Below are positions 1-12,400 of a stretch of DNA of 64,000 nt, one piece after another; within the stretch, counting starts at the first letter, position 1, and every line of letters begins with the position of its first letter. The stretch is from Lutraria lutraria. Taxonomy: Eukaryota; Mollusca; Bivalvia; Venerida; Mactridae. The stretch covers positions 10,898,603-10,962,602 of the forward strand of contig OZ026840.1 in assembly GCA_964023205.1 (NCBI GenBank), given 5' to 3'. The position numbers and the translations under genes were made by a program. Under the pieces are notes generated by a model that was not told where the DNA came from, did not search any database, and saw only the letters and a program-made list of their open reading frames with translations.

Positions 1-3000
1 ACCATTTTAGGTCTACTCATCCTTTCAACATGCTAATACTTGATGAAATATTTGTTGATAGTGTTCCAACTTTATTTTCATTCCCGTTGAATGCAAAGAT
101 TACTTAATTTGAATTATGTTGGTATTTAAATATTTATGTATGGTAAACCCATTCTCTTCAAATTTATCGTCAAAATTTACATTATTGTCGTTGATCAATA
201 AAATATCCACCAGAATATGTACCTTATAACCACTTGATTGGAGTGTTGTAATTTTGTTTTTCATTCTGAATTCAGGACGTGGTTTGTTTACAAGATTATT
301 GAACTTTGTGCTTACATTGGGTATAAAAGCAATGGAATTTAAATGGTTTTGTATATAAACATTGTTACCATTATGAGATTTTCTAGTGGTTTATTGAAAG
401 CAAATTTTAGCTGAGATTTTATGCTCTTCATCTGATAAGATTGCTGTTCGTAACTTATCAATTTACCTGGTGATATCAATGATGTATTGTTTGATATTTG
501 GTTCTAATTATTTCACTGATGTTTAGCAAAATTGATTTAATCTTTTCATAGTATTTCCTATTCAAATAAAAAGGAGTTAGGAATGAGAATAAACTATTAG
601 TATAACTGTTGAAATTAATCATGAAATTAAAAGAGTGTGTCCTTTATATTTAGGAACATAAGCATTGAATTTATCTGAATATTTTTATGTCAATGGATGT
701 ATATTAATGGAATATGTTTAATTTAGAAGCCTGTTGTTTTATAAGTACCGGTATATAAGAAATTTGTCATCAATTGAGTGAAAAACTTGTGGACATTTTT
801 TGGACAAAATTATATCATTGTGTCAGACATCCAGGTATGTTACTGGTGCTTTGATTCTTGATATTATGACTGTGTTTATGTTCTATTCAGTAATTAATAT
901 TAATAGGTTAGACTTGCAGGAAGTGAGATTTGACTGATCGATTATGAAAACTGGTGATAATTCAGGGGGCCTTGGATGTTATAATTGTTTAGACTTACTT
1001 GGTTGCATTGTCTTTAACTTTGTCCATGCAATTAAGCTCTTCTAGTCCTTTAGAACAATGCCAATATAAAAGTCCGAATGTATGAAATAAAGATTTTAAA
1101 GCAGGTTGCTTGATATGTCCAAATTTAGTGGCCATGCATGTATAGAATGTATATTTTGCTATTTTGTTGTTATTAATTGCTGGAATTTGTTTTCTGTAAC
1201 TCCATGAGTAATTTGACCCTAGACTTTTTATTAGCCAGAGAAACAGAAAATTCACTTATTACTTTTAGAATTTTCCCACTTGCTTTCAAGAGCAAAAGAG
1301 AATGCCCTGACCTACCTACCCTTTTTTTGGAGCATGTAACCAGAAACAAACATTTTTTAGGCCTTAATGGTTGTTTTCTTAGGCTGGGTTGTTACTCATC
1401 TAGTAAATGAGATGTATTTTGTCATCTAGTAAATGAGGTGTATTTTGTCATCTAGTAAATGAGATGTATTTTGTCATCTAGTAAATGAGATGTATTTTGT
1501 CATCTAGTAAATGAGATGTATTTTGTCATCTAGTAAATGAGATGTATTTTGTCGATTATGTTTGCAGACCTTTTATGTCTTCCTATGTGATAAAATACTT
1601 GAAAATTTAACATTATTGAACTTAACTGTCTGTGTGACTTTATTCAAAAACCATACCATAACGATCTTCAATGTTCAATGATTTTTTTCAAGTCAAGTTC
1701 AATTAAGTACTTGAATCTTTCATTGTAAAACTCGATACCATTTACGGCATTCAATGTAAAACAATCAATTCTTATCTTTATTCAATTTCCTCATGCTGTT
1801 TATATAGTTTAAGCCAATTACGTTTTATACACAAAATTATCATGACTTAAACACTTGTAATTTTTGTAATACTCAAAAAAATATTTATGAGAGAACTTTT
1901 AATGCATGAAAATATTTGTAGTTTTGGATTCCTGCCCATATGTAGAACTGGGTTTATTGATATCATTACATTACCAAAACTACCATAATGACTGACCCAG
2001 GGGATGATACATTTCTCACCTTTCTTTGCTATCAGTTAAGTTAATTTTTGACTGATTCTTGATGTATAAGATGTATATTAGATGTATACTGTATTATTCA
2101 GGTGTTTTATTTGGAGACAAGACTTCTATTTATGTTCACAGACTAGGGCGTTAATTAGGGGAGGTTGGATTATTTCAGAATACTTGGTATGCACATATTT
2201 GTTAAAGCATTGAAATACCTACAGTAGCAAAACATACCTGGTGTAGGTCAGACGGTTTTACATATTCGATGATTTATAAAATTGGATAAAAGTCAAAAGG
2301 TTTTATCGTGTGGTGTATGGCAAGGATTATTGATCTGAACATTAATTTATGATAAAGTCCTATAGAATGCTTTTGTATAATGTCCGAAAATATTTCCACA
2401 CTTGTGATTTGAGTAATATTTTGGCTACATATTTTGGTCATTGAAATGTGTGAACAGATTTAAATATAATTGTATAATTACAACTTTGTAGTTAATGATA
2501 CAGAGTATTATAGAGATACACTGTCACTATCCTGGAGCTAGCTAGCACAAATTAGAAAATTTCATTGTTTTTCAATAAATAGGCTTATGTATCATTGTTT
2601 AACAGTATACATGAATTGATTTTCACTATATTTATGTATAGTTTAGTTGACCTATAATTTTTCCAGTATTGATTTATTGTTATACTACATGTAATAAGGT
2701 CATTGTTTTAACAAAGGATGTCTACTTATATAGCACAGTCTGATGAATGCTTACTTCTTATCTGTAGGTTGTGTTGAGCTTGAATCCCAGTTAATACATC
2801 TGTGCTCTCCTATATTATGTGATATAGAACTCTGTGTTTAAAGTAATTTTGTCATTAATAAGTTATTATTTGATGATTTTATCTATTTATCTGGTTTTGA
2901 GTAACAAGTTAAGCATAAGAAATGTTGTGCATTGTTTTATACATGTACCTGATGGTGAAAAACATGGCATAATATTCCTCCTGGGGCCGTCCTTTAAGAT

Positions 3001-3168
3001 GTTAGTTTGCTGTAATCTCCTTCGAATGGAATTCATGAAAACACAAATTTTTCTTCAACTATTAATGACTTGTTCATGAAGTATACTCATTTTTTTTAAT
3101 AGGTCCCACACATAACCACATTTTTTAAGAAGTGCAAGTGTCACTGTTTATTATTAATCAACTTTTAG
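1..3168. other. upstream flank or first intron, no coding signal
   Basis: AT-rich sequence before the first coding exon. It is probably intron, because a 3' splice site appears to sit at 3163-3168, so promoter and 5' exon(s) would lie further upstream, possibly outside the window. It holds a 26 bp tandem array (1397-1553), a fragment of the palindromic MITE seen elsewhere (about 1304-1370), and near 2955-3080 a sequence resembling 33633-33760. No CpG-rich promoter block is evident. Confidence 0.5.
1397..1553. repeat. 26 bp tandem repeat, 6 copies
   Basis: Six consecutive units beginning CATCTAGTAAATGAGATGTA. Copies are identical except one A-to-G change in the second unit (gaggtg for gagatg). 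Near-identity implies recent expansion. Confidence 0.95.
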
Positions 3169-3201
3169 ATGACTCTAACTTAGACCAATCCAGCCTCCAA
3201 A
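3169..3201 (+). promoter_or_regulatory. 5' UTR part of exon 1 with a 4-codon upstream ORF
   Basis: A plausible acceptor (pyrimidine-rich tract ending ACTTTTAG at 3168) precedes the start codon. If used, the UTR begins exactly with ATG ACT CTA ACT TAG (3169-3183), a four-codon upstream ORF in frame with, but closed before, the main start. The main ATG at 3202 has A at -3 (CCAAAATGA), a favourable context. The acceptor is inferred; a transcript start further upstream is possible. Confidence 0.5.
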
Positions 3202-3430
3202 ATGAAGAGGACACCAAGAAGTGGGCAGTCAAATCTGCCGGTTCCTAAACCGTCAAAAAGTTCCCCTGCCAACGCTAAGTCTACACTGAGTAAAGGCGGA
3301 CCTCACACACGTTCTGCTGAGGATATATCGAGACGTGTACAGATCAGTGTGGCGGGCACACCAGCTTCTCCACAAAGAAGAGCGATATCTCCCGGTACCC
3401 CACAACGAAGAAGTTTATTACCTTCACCAA
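3202..3430 (+). CDS. CNTRL: centriolin exon 1 (start codon; Ser/Pro-rich head)
   Basis: Residues 1-77, ending phase 1 before GTAAGC. Highly basic and Ser/Pro-rich with repeated SPxR/TPxR-like patterns (GTPASPQRR, PGTPQRRS), typical of proline-directed kinase sites. The vertebrate protein has a similarly disordered Ser/Pro-rich head that is poorly conserved, so this start rests on the ORF, its Kozak-like context and correct phase with exon 2. Confidence 0.85.
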
Positions 3431-6400
3431 GTAAGCTGCAGATCAAACTTTTTTATTTCAACATAAATAATTTATGTGCTTATTTTACTGTATACAGTCA
3501 AACCTGGTAACAAAGGCCATCCTTAGGCCTTTATTATTATTAACAATTTAACAGGTAACCTTTATACAGAGGTATTTTTGTTCTAAAATATCGATGACTA
3601 TTTTTAAAAGAATTGCATTTATTCATAGGATTGCCTTTATTCAGAGGGGGCCTCTAACATTGGTTTAAATGTATTTCATACCATGTAATTTGTCGTGTAT
3701 TAGCCTTGAGTATCAGAAAACTATTTTCTGTATGTGTATTTTGCATTGAGTCACAATTCTGGCCTGCAAAGTTCAAGAACATAACTTAATTGAAATACAA
3801 CCTTTGTCTAAAGGTCCACCTAGTAGGTACAGGTAACTCTGATATGCAAGCACCAAACTTTAGAATTCCAATCTCATAAAATGAGTGTGTACCATCATTG
3901 CTTTTAACTGTATTTACCTGTATTTTGTATGCTGCTCACTCTTGGATTTATAGTTCCAGGTCAGAATGGACCTCAAGGTGTACGCTATATCACGGAAGAT
4001 CTTGTTAGAAAAGTTTGTAGGGAAGATAGCTTGGAAATGGTGACCACTGTAAACCTTACTTTGACGAAAGCCGAGGCAGGGAAGAAAATTAAAGTAAGTA
4101 TTCAATAATTGTAATACTACATAATTATAACAATGTGTGGACCAATTAGCTAATTAATTTGAAACAGTTTTGAAAATAAACAGTTTACCTCAAGTAGTGT
4201 GCAACATTAATGATATCCCGATAGTCCAAGGCTATTAAAAAATGCCCAGGGCTATTACCAATTCCAAGTTTATGGCCCGATGGACTATTGTAAATCTGTT
4301 GATAAATCCAGTAACACTGTATCAGTATATCCAGTACCAGAAATTACTGTGTTAAAGGATGTAATTGTTAGAGAAATTCTGGATCCAATCCAAGGTTGGG
4401 CTTTTGGATGCTTATGAGTGTCAAAGATGCAATACCTGGTCAGTCTACAGTGTTTTTTTATAAAAGTTATTTGGGCATAAATCAAAATAATGAAGACAAA
4501 GCGTGACATGGGGGTCAAATTTAGAATGATACTTTAGTTCATAATATTGCCAGAAGTAGGTTGGAAATATATTATATTGTGAAAAATTGACAATGGCTAA
4601 AGTATAGGATTAAAGTCTTCTTCAAATTTACAACATTTTAATCAAATAAATATTATATTTTCAATAGCAATCCTTAAAATTCAAACAATCTTATGGATTA
4701 AACTATGGAAATAATAACACATTTTTGTGATTTTTTTAGCAGACTTTCTTGAAAACAACTTTTTAATACAAACAATATATACATACAACCATAATTTTCC
4801 AAAAAATATATATTTATGGCGTTTTGAACTTCATTTTTTTTTTAAATACGCTTCAAAAAGTTTTTATGTAACATTTACTGCTGCAGATACAAATTAGCTA
4901 ATTCAATTTTATCAATTTTCAGGTATATTCAAAGATATATGTGAATTTTCACTTAATTGGTACTATTCTTGGGTAACTTAACAATGTCCCCAAAACTAGT
5001 ATATATCTTCTGTTACCGTTACACTCGGGACAGATATTCTTTGTGTATGGTCTTATGATAATGACAGTATTGTTAATCAATTGTTATACAATTTGTTTCA
5101 TTGTAATACAATTTGTTCAATTATTTTATTATAAAATACAAACAGATAATCTATTTGATAATGTTTTAGTTTTAAATGGTGACAACACCAACACCAGTGG
5201 ATGTTCTAAAACTGTAATGTAAATACAAAAATGTGCTACGAAACTGTTATGATAAGGAGTATCATAAAATGGATTTATAACAACATCTGTTAAATGTATT
5301 TTGCAATTCATTAAATAAGAATTTTTTTTTTTGAACAAATCAAAACTATTTCCAATTTGGTAAGTCAATTGCGTTACTGAACATGAATTATTAATTTATA
5401 TATATACAGACTAAGTAAAGGTTACACTCCATACAAATTTGTTTAGTCTTTTAGCATACAAATATCAAAGTGCTATGATCATTGCGTTGCAATTCATTCT
5501 ATGTTTCTTAAGATAATAAAAAGATACACAAACATCTGTCCTGTTTGATATGTTGTTGGTTGAAAATGTTGTTGGAGGGAGGGGAGGAATTAGAAAACAT
5601 TTAAAACTGTAGATTTGTCAACTTGTAACAATTAATATTGCATTATCATATATTTACTAATTTTGCCACTTATCAAATTAAAGAAATGATTTCTCAACAC
5701 ATTCAAACTATTTCACACTATGTTGAACAAATCTTTTAAACATGAATTAAGTCATATAAACAGACATATAGAAAATACACTCGGGACTCACAATTTCTTC
5801 TTTGTTTATTTTAAGTAAAACAGTCAGGACTCACAATTTCATCTTTGTTTGTTTTAAGTTCAACAATACCAATACTAAAAAGTTTTTGAAATGTTTTGAT
5901 TATGAACTATGTATTTGCAACTCAACACAAGGAAGATATGCGTCACTGAAATTAGATTTCAAAATTTTTAAAAATAACCCAGATATCAGAAAAGTCTACA
6001 TACTTAAAGGACAACCCTCGTATATCCTAGAAAATGTTTAATAAAAAAATATCAATTTCAAGTCTTTCTACTCAGAGTGTGCTTCTTCTCAGTCCTCTAT
6101 AAGTGGGAGTTTTACCACTTATTTAGGCATTTTGTAACTTCATGACCCTGCAGTGTTAGTATATTGTTACTGGTATAGTTCCTGTAAAAGCAAACCGAAT
6201 TTGTGTATAATTTTGCATGAAGATGTGTTTGTGTCCCGAGTGTAACATTTTCAATTGTTATATATAAATAATATAAAATGTAAAATATGTTAAGAAATCA
6301 TGAAATAAATCGAGAAATTCTGTACTGTTTTCATCTGAGAATGTTTCTTCATCAAAATAAAAGATAAATTACTTTTTATCTTCAGTATATTGAACAAATC

Positions 6401-9400
6401 TACTTGGTATATATATCTGAATATAACTATTTTTATAAGAACTTTCAAACTTTTTAAACATGCTCCATTTCACTGCTTCAGACTTTAAAGTATATATTCA
6501 CGTCAGTTATTTGATACAAATGTGGAAAACAATTAACATGGACTACTGTTCTATAGTTACATATCAAAATTAAGATGATGAATACATAGCGTTACACTCG
6601 GGACAACACTTAAAACCATGTACACAAAAAATGAATTGCACTACATGAATTTGTTTTAGTTTTGTGAGCTTGTGGGTACGCTTCTGTTTGAGAAATAGAG
6701 AAAAAACATATCAAATTCAAAGAATGATAAAAAAATTATTATCTAAATGCAAAATGTTACACTCGGGACATTTCCAATCAGCTTTATTCAAGATGGCATA
6801 ACTTAAAAACAAATGATTCTTTTGATCATTTCTTTTTTTTAAACAACATGGACAAATATGCCTATCAATATGTTAAACTGCATTTTCTGTCCAAGCATTA
6901 GTTTACTTACAGCAATATCATCAATTTGAATTTCCGTTTTTTCCTTGAGCAAAATATTTTACATGTGCATATGAAAGGTGATTTCTAAATAATACTTTTT
7001 ATTGAAATATTTGAACAAAATGCATTATATTATAAATATAACACATGTACAATGAAATTAAGAACAGCCATTGATTACTTACCCAAAAACTGAACAAAAT
7101 ATAAAAGATTGAAAAATGTGTAAAGAAAAAATGTCACGCTAAAAGTGTTACACTTGGGACATTTTTTGCCTGTTTTTCTAATGTAACTTTTGAACAAGTA
7201 ACACAATCAAGCTGAAATTTTGCAACATTTTTAACAACATCAAGACACACCATCAGAACATTAAAGTACATTCCTGTGTTGTGTGGTATTCTTTAAATCT
7301 TGAAAAGAAAAATTGTCTTCATTATTTTGATTTATGCCCTCAAATAGAAGTTTACTGGCCTCAGGCTTTGGGGTTTTTGGTCAGATGAAGACTGGTTATA
7401 TATATATACAGTAAAACCTCATTATCTCGAGGAGTCATCAGACCAGACCTATTGCTCGAGATAAACCTGGTGCTCGTAATAAACGCGTTTTTGTTTGTTG
7501 AATGAAAAATAAATTGTGTATCATGCTTGATGATGGGCGTAATTACAGTAATAATATGAAAAGCTTACGTAAAATGTACACCATGATGTATAAGATGAAA
7601 ATACATGTTCGCTGAATGTATAAAATATGCATTGATGGATTAAATAATTAAATAAAGTTATTTATTCGTAAATAGTTTCATGTTTTCATTTGTGCAATAC
7701 CATGTCCGAAAATCATGTTATTGACATGCGGTGGAAAGTAATAATGGCATAACATGAAAGTTACTTATGTTATATACATCTGAAGTTAACCGAAAAGAGT
7801 CCTTCATTGGATTTCTCTGATTGAGTTTCTATGTGACATTTTTCTGTTTATTGATAGCAGTAAGTGAATCATATATTTATCTGCAATTTTATTATTATCA
7901 AGTATCTGCTTTTCAAACTTGTAATTAAGTTTTCATAATCAAATTCTCAAATATAATAATCAACTTCTAAAACATGTGTCAGTGACTGCAAACTTGTAAG
8001 AAACAAATCAAGTTTCATTGTCATTTTAAGTCACAAGGCTCTTTTATTGTCCAATTTTAACGAGGTGTGAAAAACAAAGTACTTGATTAAGATTTGTTCT
8101 TTTATTGTCCAATTTTCACGATGTGTAGAAAAAATGGCGACATGCAGGTGCGAACGATATCCAACATGACACTCCTCGAAATAATCATGGTAATTAACAC
8201 TTAAAAATAAGTCAAGGGACTGTGATATATGCTTGAGATATCGAGATAACGATGCTCGTAATAAACATGGAAATTTATATACATGAAAGAACAAAAAGTG
8301 TCGGGACTATAAAATCTCCTCGAGATAAGCCTAGTGCTTGTGATATTGATGCTCGTAATAACAAAGTTTTACTGTATATCACTTCGACAGCCTCATAATC
8401 ATTCTGCAACATGACTCGACAGTAAAATAGTCCCATACATTTATTATATTTGGAATAAAAACTCAATAAAATAAGTTGAGAATTATAAAAAAGCACAATA
8501 ATTTGTAAAAAATTTGTGATGTTGCATAGAAATATGAAGTGATGAAAATAATGCAGGATAACTTTCTCCATCTTAGCACCAATCATGTATTCTCTACATT
8601 CTTTTCTGTTTGGAAAAAACTGACATTAATTGACAAACTGTGGTAATTTAAACGACATTGTCTAGTTCAAGTACATGTATTTGTTTTGCAAATTAAATCT
8701 AGTAATTAAAAATTTTGTATGTAATTTGGTTGATATCAATACTCTTATTGAAAGTGAATTTAATGAATAAATATATAAATTTTGAAAATAGATTATAAGT
8801 TATTAACATAACAGACATTATGTCCAACCATTATCTAAAGTATGCCCTTATAAGTAGAACTTGATCATAATTATACTAATACAAATGTTATTGAAATTTA
8901 TCATCCAATCAGATTGCCTTTTGTAATGAATATGTAGAAAAAAAATCAATAAACATTATCAGTAAGTGTAAGTAGTCTGATTTTCATCAAACTTTGGTAA
9001 TTTATAGTCAACAGTTGAATGGACAGTAAATGTTTACATTTATAAAATTTAATTTAGTTGTACAAATATCCTTGTACCATGAACATATAATGATCTTATC
9101 AATGTATGATAGACTTTCATTGGTTTCTTTGTTGATGCCATGACGAATGGTGACTGTATAACTTCTTGATAAATTCCTGTACAGCAGTATCCAGGTTTTT
9201 TTAGCTTGTCTGTTTTCGAAGAAAAAGTCGAGCTATTGGAGATCACTGCATCGTCTGTGTCAGCATCAGCGTCATACAAAAACTTTAATATAGCTCATAA
9301 CTCAGGAACTATATGAGGTAGCAACATGAAACTTCATAAGTGGATAGATTTCATTTAGGTGCTTGTTGGGCTCTTGTTCTTTACTAAGAAAGTGACACTG

Positions 9401-12400
9401 AAAGGCATGCAATGTCTTCCCCTGGGAAAATAAGCTATATTTTTCCTCAAAATAATTTATTTTCCTCTATTTGCTTTGTTTATATTCCTAAATAAGCCAG
9501 CTTTCATGTATCCCCCCCATTCAACCAGTGCCCAATGTCTTCCCCTAACATATAAATCCCATGGTATCATTTCATTTTTCAAGTGCCAAAAAAACATTCA
9601 GTGTACTCTTGAAACCATGCATTTTCAATTTTAATATTATGATTTATCTCAAAAACTCGGAATGTCATAAATTTGTGAAATAATTCAAATATGCGTAAAT
9701 TCTTGCTGTATATATAACAATACTACATAATTATAATATCTATAACTCTTTGTTTAACCCCCTTTGAGACAAGTCTGACATCATTCAATACAATAATTTT
9801 ATTTGAGACGAAATCATGATGTAAAAAATGAAAATTTATGTTAGTTGGGGGTAGATGCTTCATAATACACCTGAACAGTCAAACCTGTGAACAAAGGCCA
9901 CCCTTGGGAAAGACATAATGTGGACCTTATTGACAGATTATTCTGGAAGAATGGCTTTTATTCACAGATTGGCCTTTATTTGGAGGTGGCTGCTAACACA
10001 GGTTTAACTGTACTTAAGATTTTCTGAAGCTAACCTGCTGAATTATAAGAAACTAAACAAATTCTGTAACAGACTGCATTACTCTAAATAATGTTAATTT
10101 GATGAGAACCGTAATAAAATTGATAAAATTATTAAAACAGAATTAATTCAGAAGTATAGCTAATACTTTAATCCTTAAATAAATTTTGTCTGAGCTTAAA
10201 TAATAATAGAATAATTTAACGTGTTGGTGATTGAAAGAAATGCTTTGTATGCCAAAAAAGATTGTTTCGTCAAACTGTTGAAATAAGGTGTTGAATGCTA
10301 TAACACCTGTATATACAGTAAAACTTGTGTTAGGAGCCACCGCCCAATAAAAGCCACCCTGATAATAAAGGCCACCCTGTTCATAAAGCCTTTCTTTAAA
10401 AAAACAACGTTCATTGACTATTTAGAAGAAAATGGATGCCAATTTAAGGCTACATTGTACCTGTCAATAAAGGTCACAAGTCATTATGTCTTTCCCAAGG
10501 GGTGGCCATTGTTCAAAAGTTTGACTGTATACTATTAGTTAAGGCCCATAATGTAGCACTATGTTTTGATGATGTTTGTTTATATAACAATAATCTTGAT
10601 AATTCACAAAGTAAATTATACTGATTTAGTAGCTTTATGATTGCCTGACTGTTGTAAGAATAGTAAAAGTCTTTAATTAACTTGCACTGATTCAGCATTT
10701 GTCTTGTAGTTTTAACTAATTAGTAACAATGTACTTGTATCAGACCTCTGTAGGCAAGTGGTTATTCTCTCACTAGTAATCAATAGCCTCACTCCACTAT
10801 AAGTTTGAATACCAACCAGAAAAATGTTCACATAATTTGAGAAAACTATGCTTCGGTACTCAATCCTCCACAGATATATCTGGAAAAATCGTCAAATGAC
10901 TGTGTCTGTTGGTGTGGTCTTAAACCAGTATATCCCAACAAAGTTGAACTAATGTGAATGTCTTCATGAATTTAGTAGCATTTTCATTTCTCAGGCATAA
11001 GAAATTTAAGTTGAATATAAACATTTTCGCCATCTGATTGATATACATGTAATATATAGGACAAGCACTGAGCTACAGCAGGTCATGTTAAATACTTGCT
11101 TAATATGTGCACACAGAAGTAACTACTGTTATTTAAATTTATACTACTCTCAGTACATTGATACAATGTATATGAATGTGTTAGACTTAACCAGGATTAA
11201 AGATTTATATATGCTTATACGAATTTACACTAATGTATTCCATGTGAAGCAAAAATATATTTATCTCCCCTTACTTTTGTGCAGAGTGCAGATTCAGCAT
11301 GTTAGGAGATAGATATTTTCTAATTTATGTTTTAGATTTTATATGCTCGTCAAATTAAATACTTTTTTCTGCTGTCACTTTTCTTCGGTGTATAAATTTA
11401 AGGCTATTGTATATTGTAATACATTTTACATACTTTTCTGACAATAATTTATAAGTGGATCCTTTTGGTTGTATAGTAGTATTAAATATTAAAGCATTCA
11501 TACATGTAAGTCTTAAATTATGTTTGATATTCCAGTATAAAGTAATTATTGTTAAAAGTCTTACTGTTAGTGGATTGTCTAGTTCTTATGAAAGTACTTG
11601 TTTAGTATATAAAATTTTATAGATATCAAAATTTTCTTTTATTTGTAGAACAAATATGTTTGCTTTTCATTTTTGTATTGAAAAATATAATGGGATGACA
11701 ATTTACGAATTATGCGTAAATAATGTAACAGAAATGTAGTAATCTAGAAAGGGATTGAAAATAATTTATATCATGAAAGACTGCATGATTATTATTTATT
11801 ATTGGTAATTTGATAATTTATTTAATCTTCATTGAACATGATATAATTAGCTGATTCAGGGAAAGTAGAACTTGTTTTTAGCTCACCAGAGCACAAAGTG
11901 CTCACGGTGAGCTATTGTGATAGCGTGTTGTCCGTCGTCTGTGCGGACTGAAGTGCATCCGTCTGTCAGTGCGTCACCAATTGCTTTAAACAACATCTTC
12001 TCCTTAAGAAGTTGGCCAATTTCAATGAAACTTTACAGGGATGTTCCTTGCATGAAGCTCTAGCAAAGTTGTTCAAAAAATTAAATTTCATAAAAAACTC
12101 TGGTTGCCATGGCAACCAATAGGAAAAACTTTAAAAATCTTCTTGTCAGAAACCATGGGGCCTAGAGCTTAGATATTTGGTGTGTAGCATTGTCTAATAT
12201 ACCTCTATTAAGTTTGTTCAAATTATGGCCCTGGGGTCAAAATGGGATCTGCCCCAGGGGTAACTTGATTTTACATAGACATAGAAAATTTAAAAAATCT
12301 TCTTCTCAGAAACTACAATGCATAGAGCTTAGATATTTGGTGTGTAGCATTATCTACTGGATCTCTACCAAGTTTGTTAAAATCATGGCCCTTGGGTCAA

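Noticed and set aside
2834..3079. 81-codon ORF upstream of exon 1
   Set aside because: AT-rich, no homology recognised, and part of it belongs to a dispersed repeat similar to 33633-33760.
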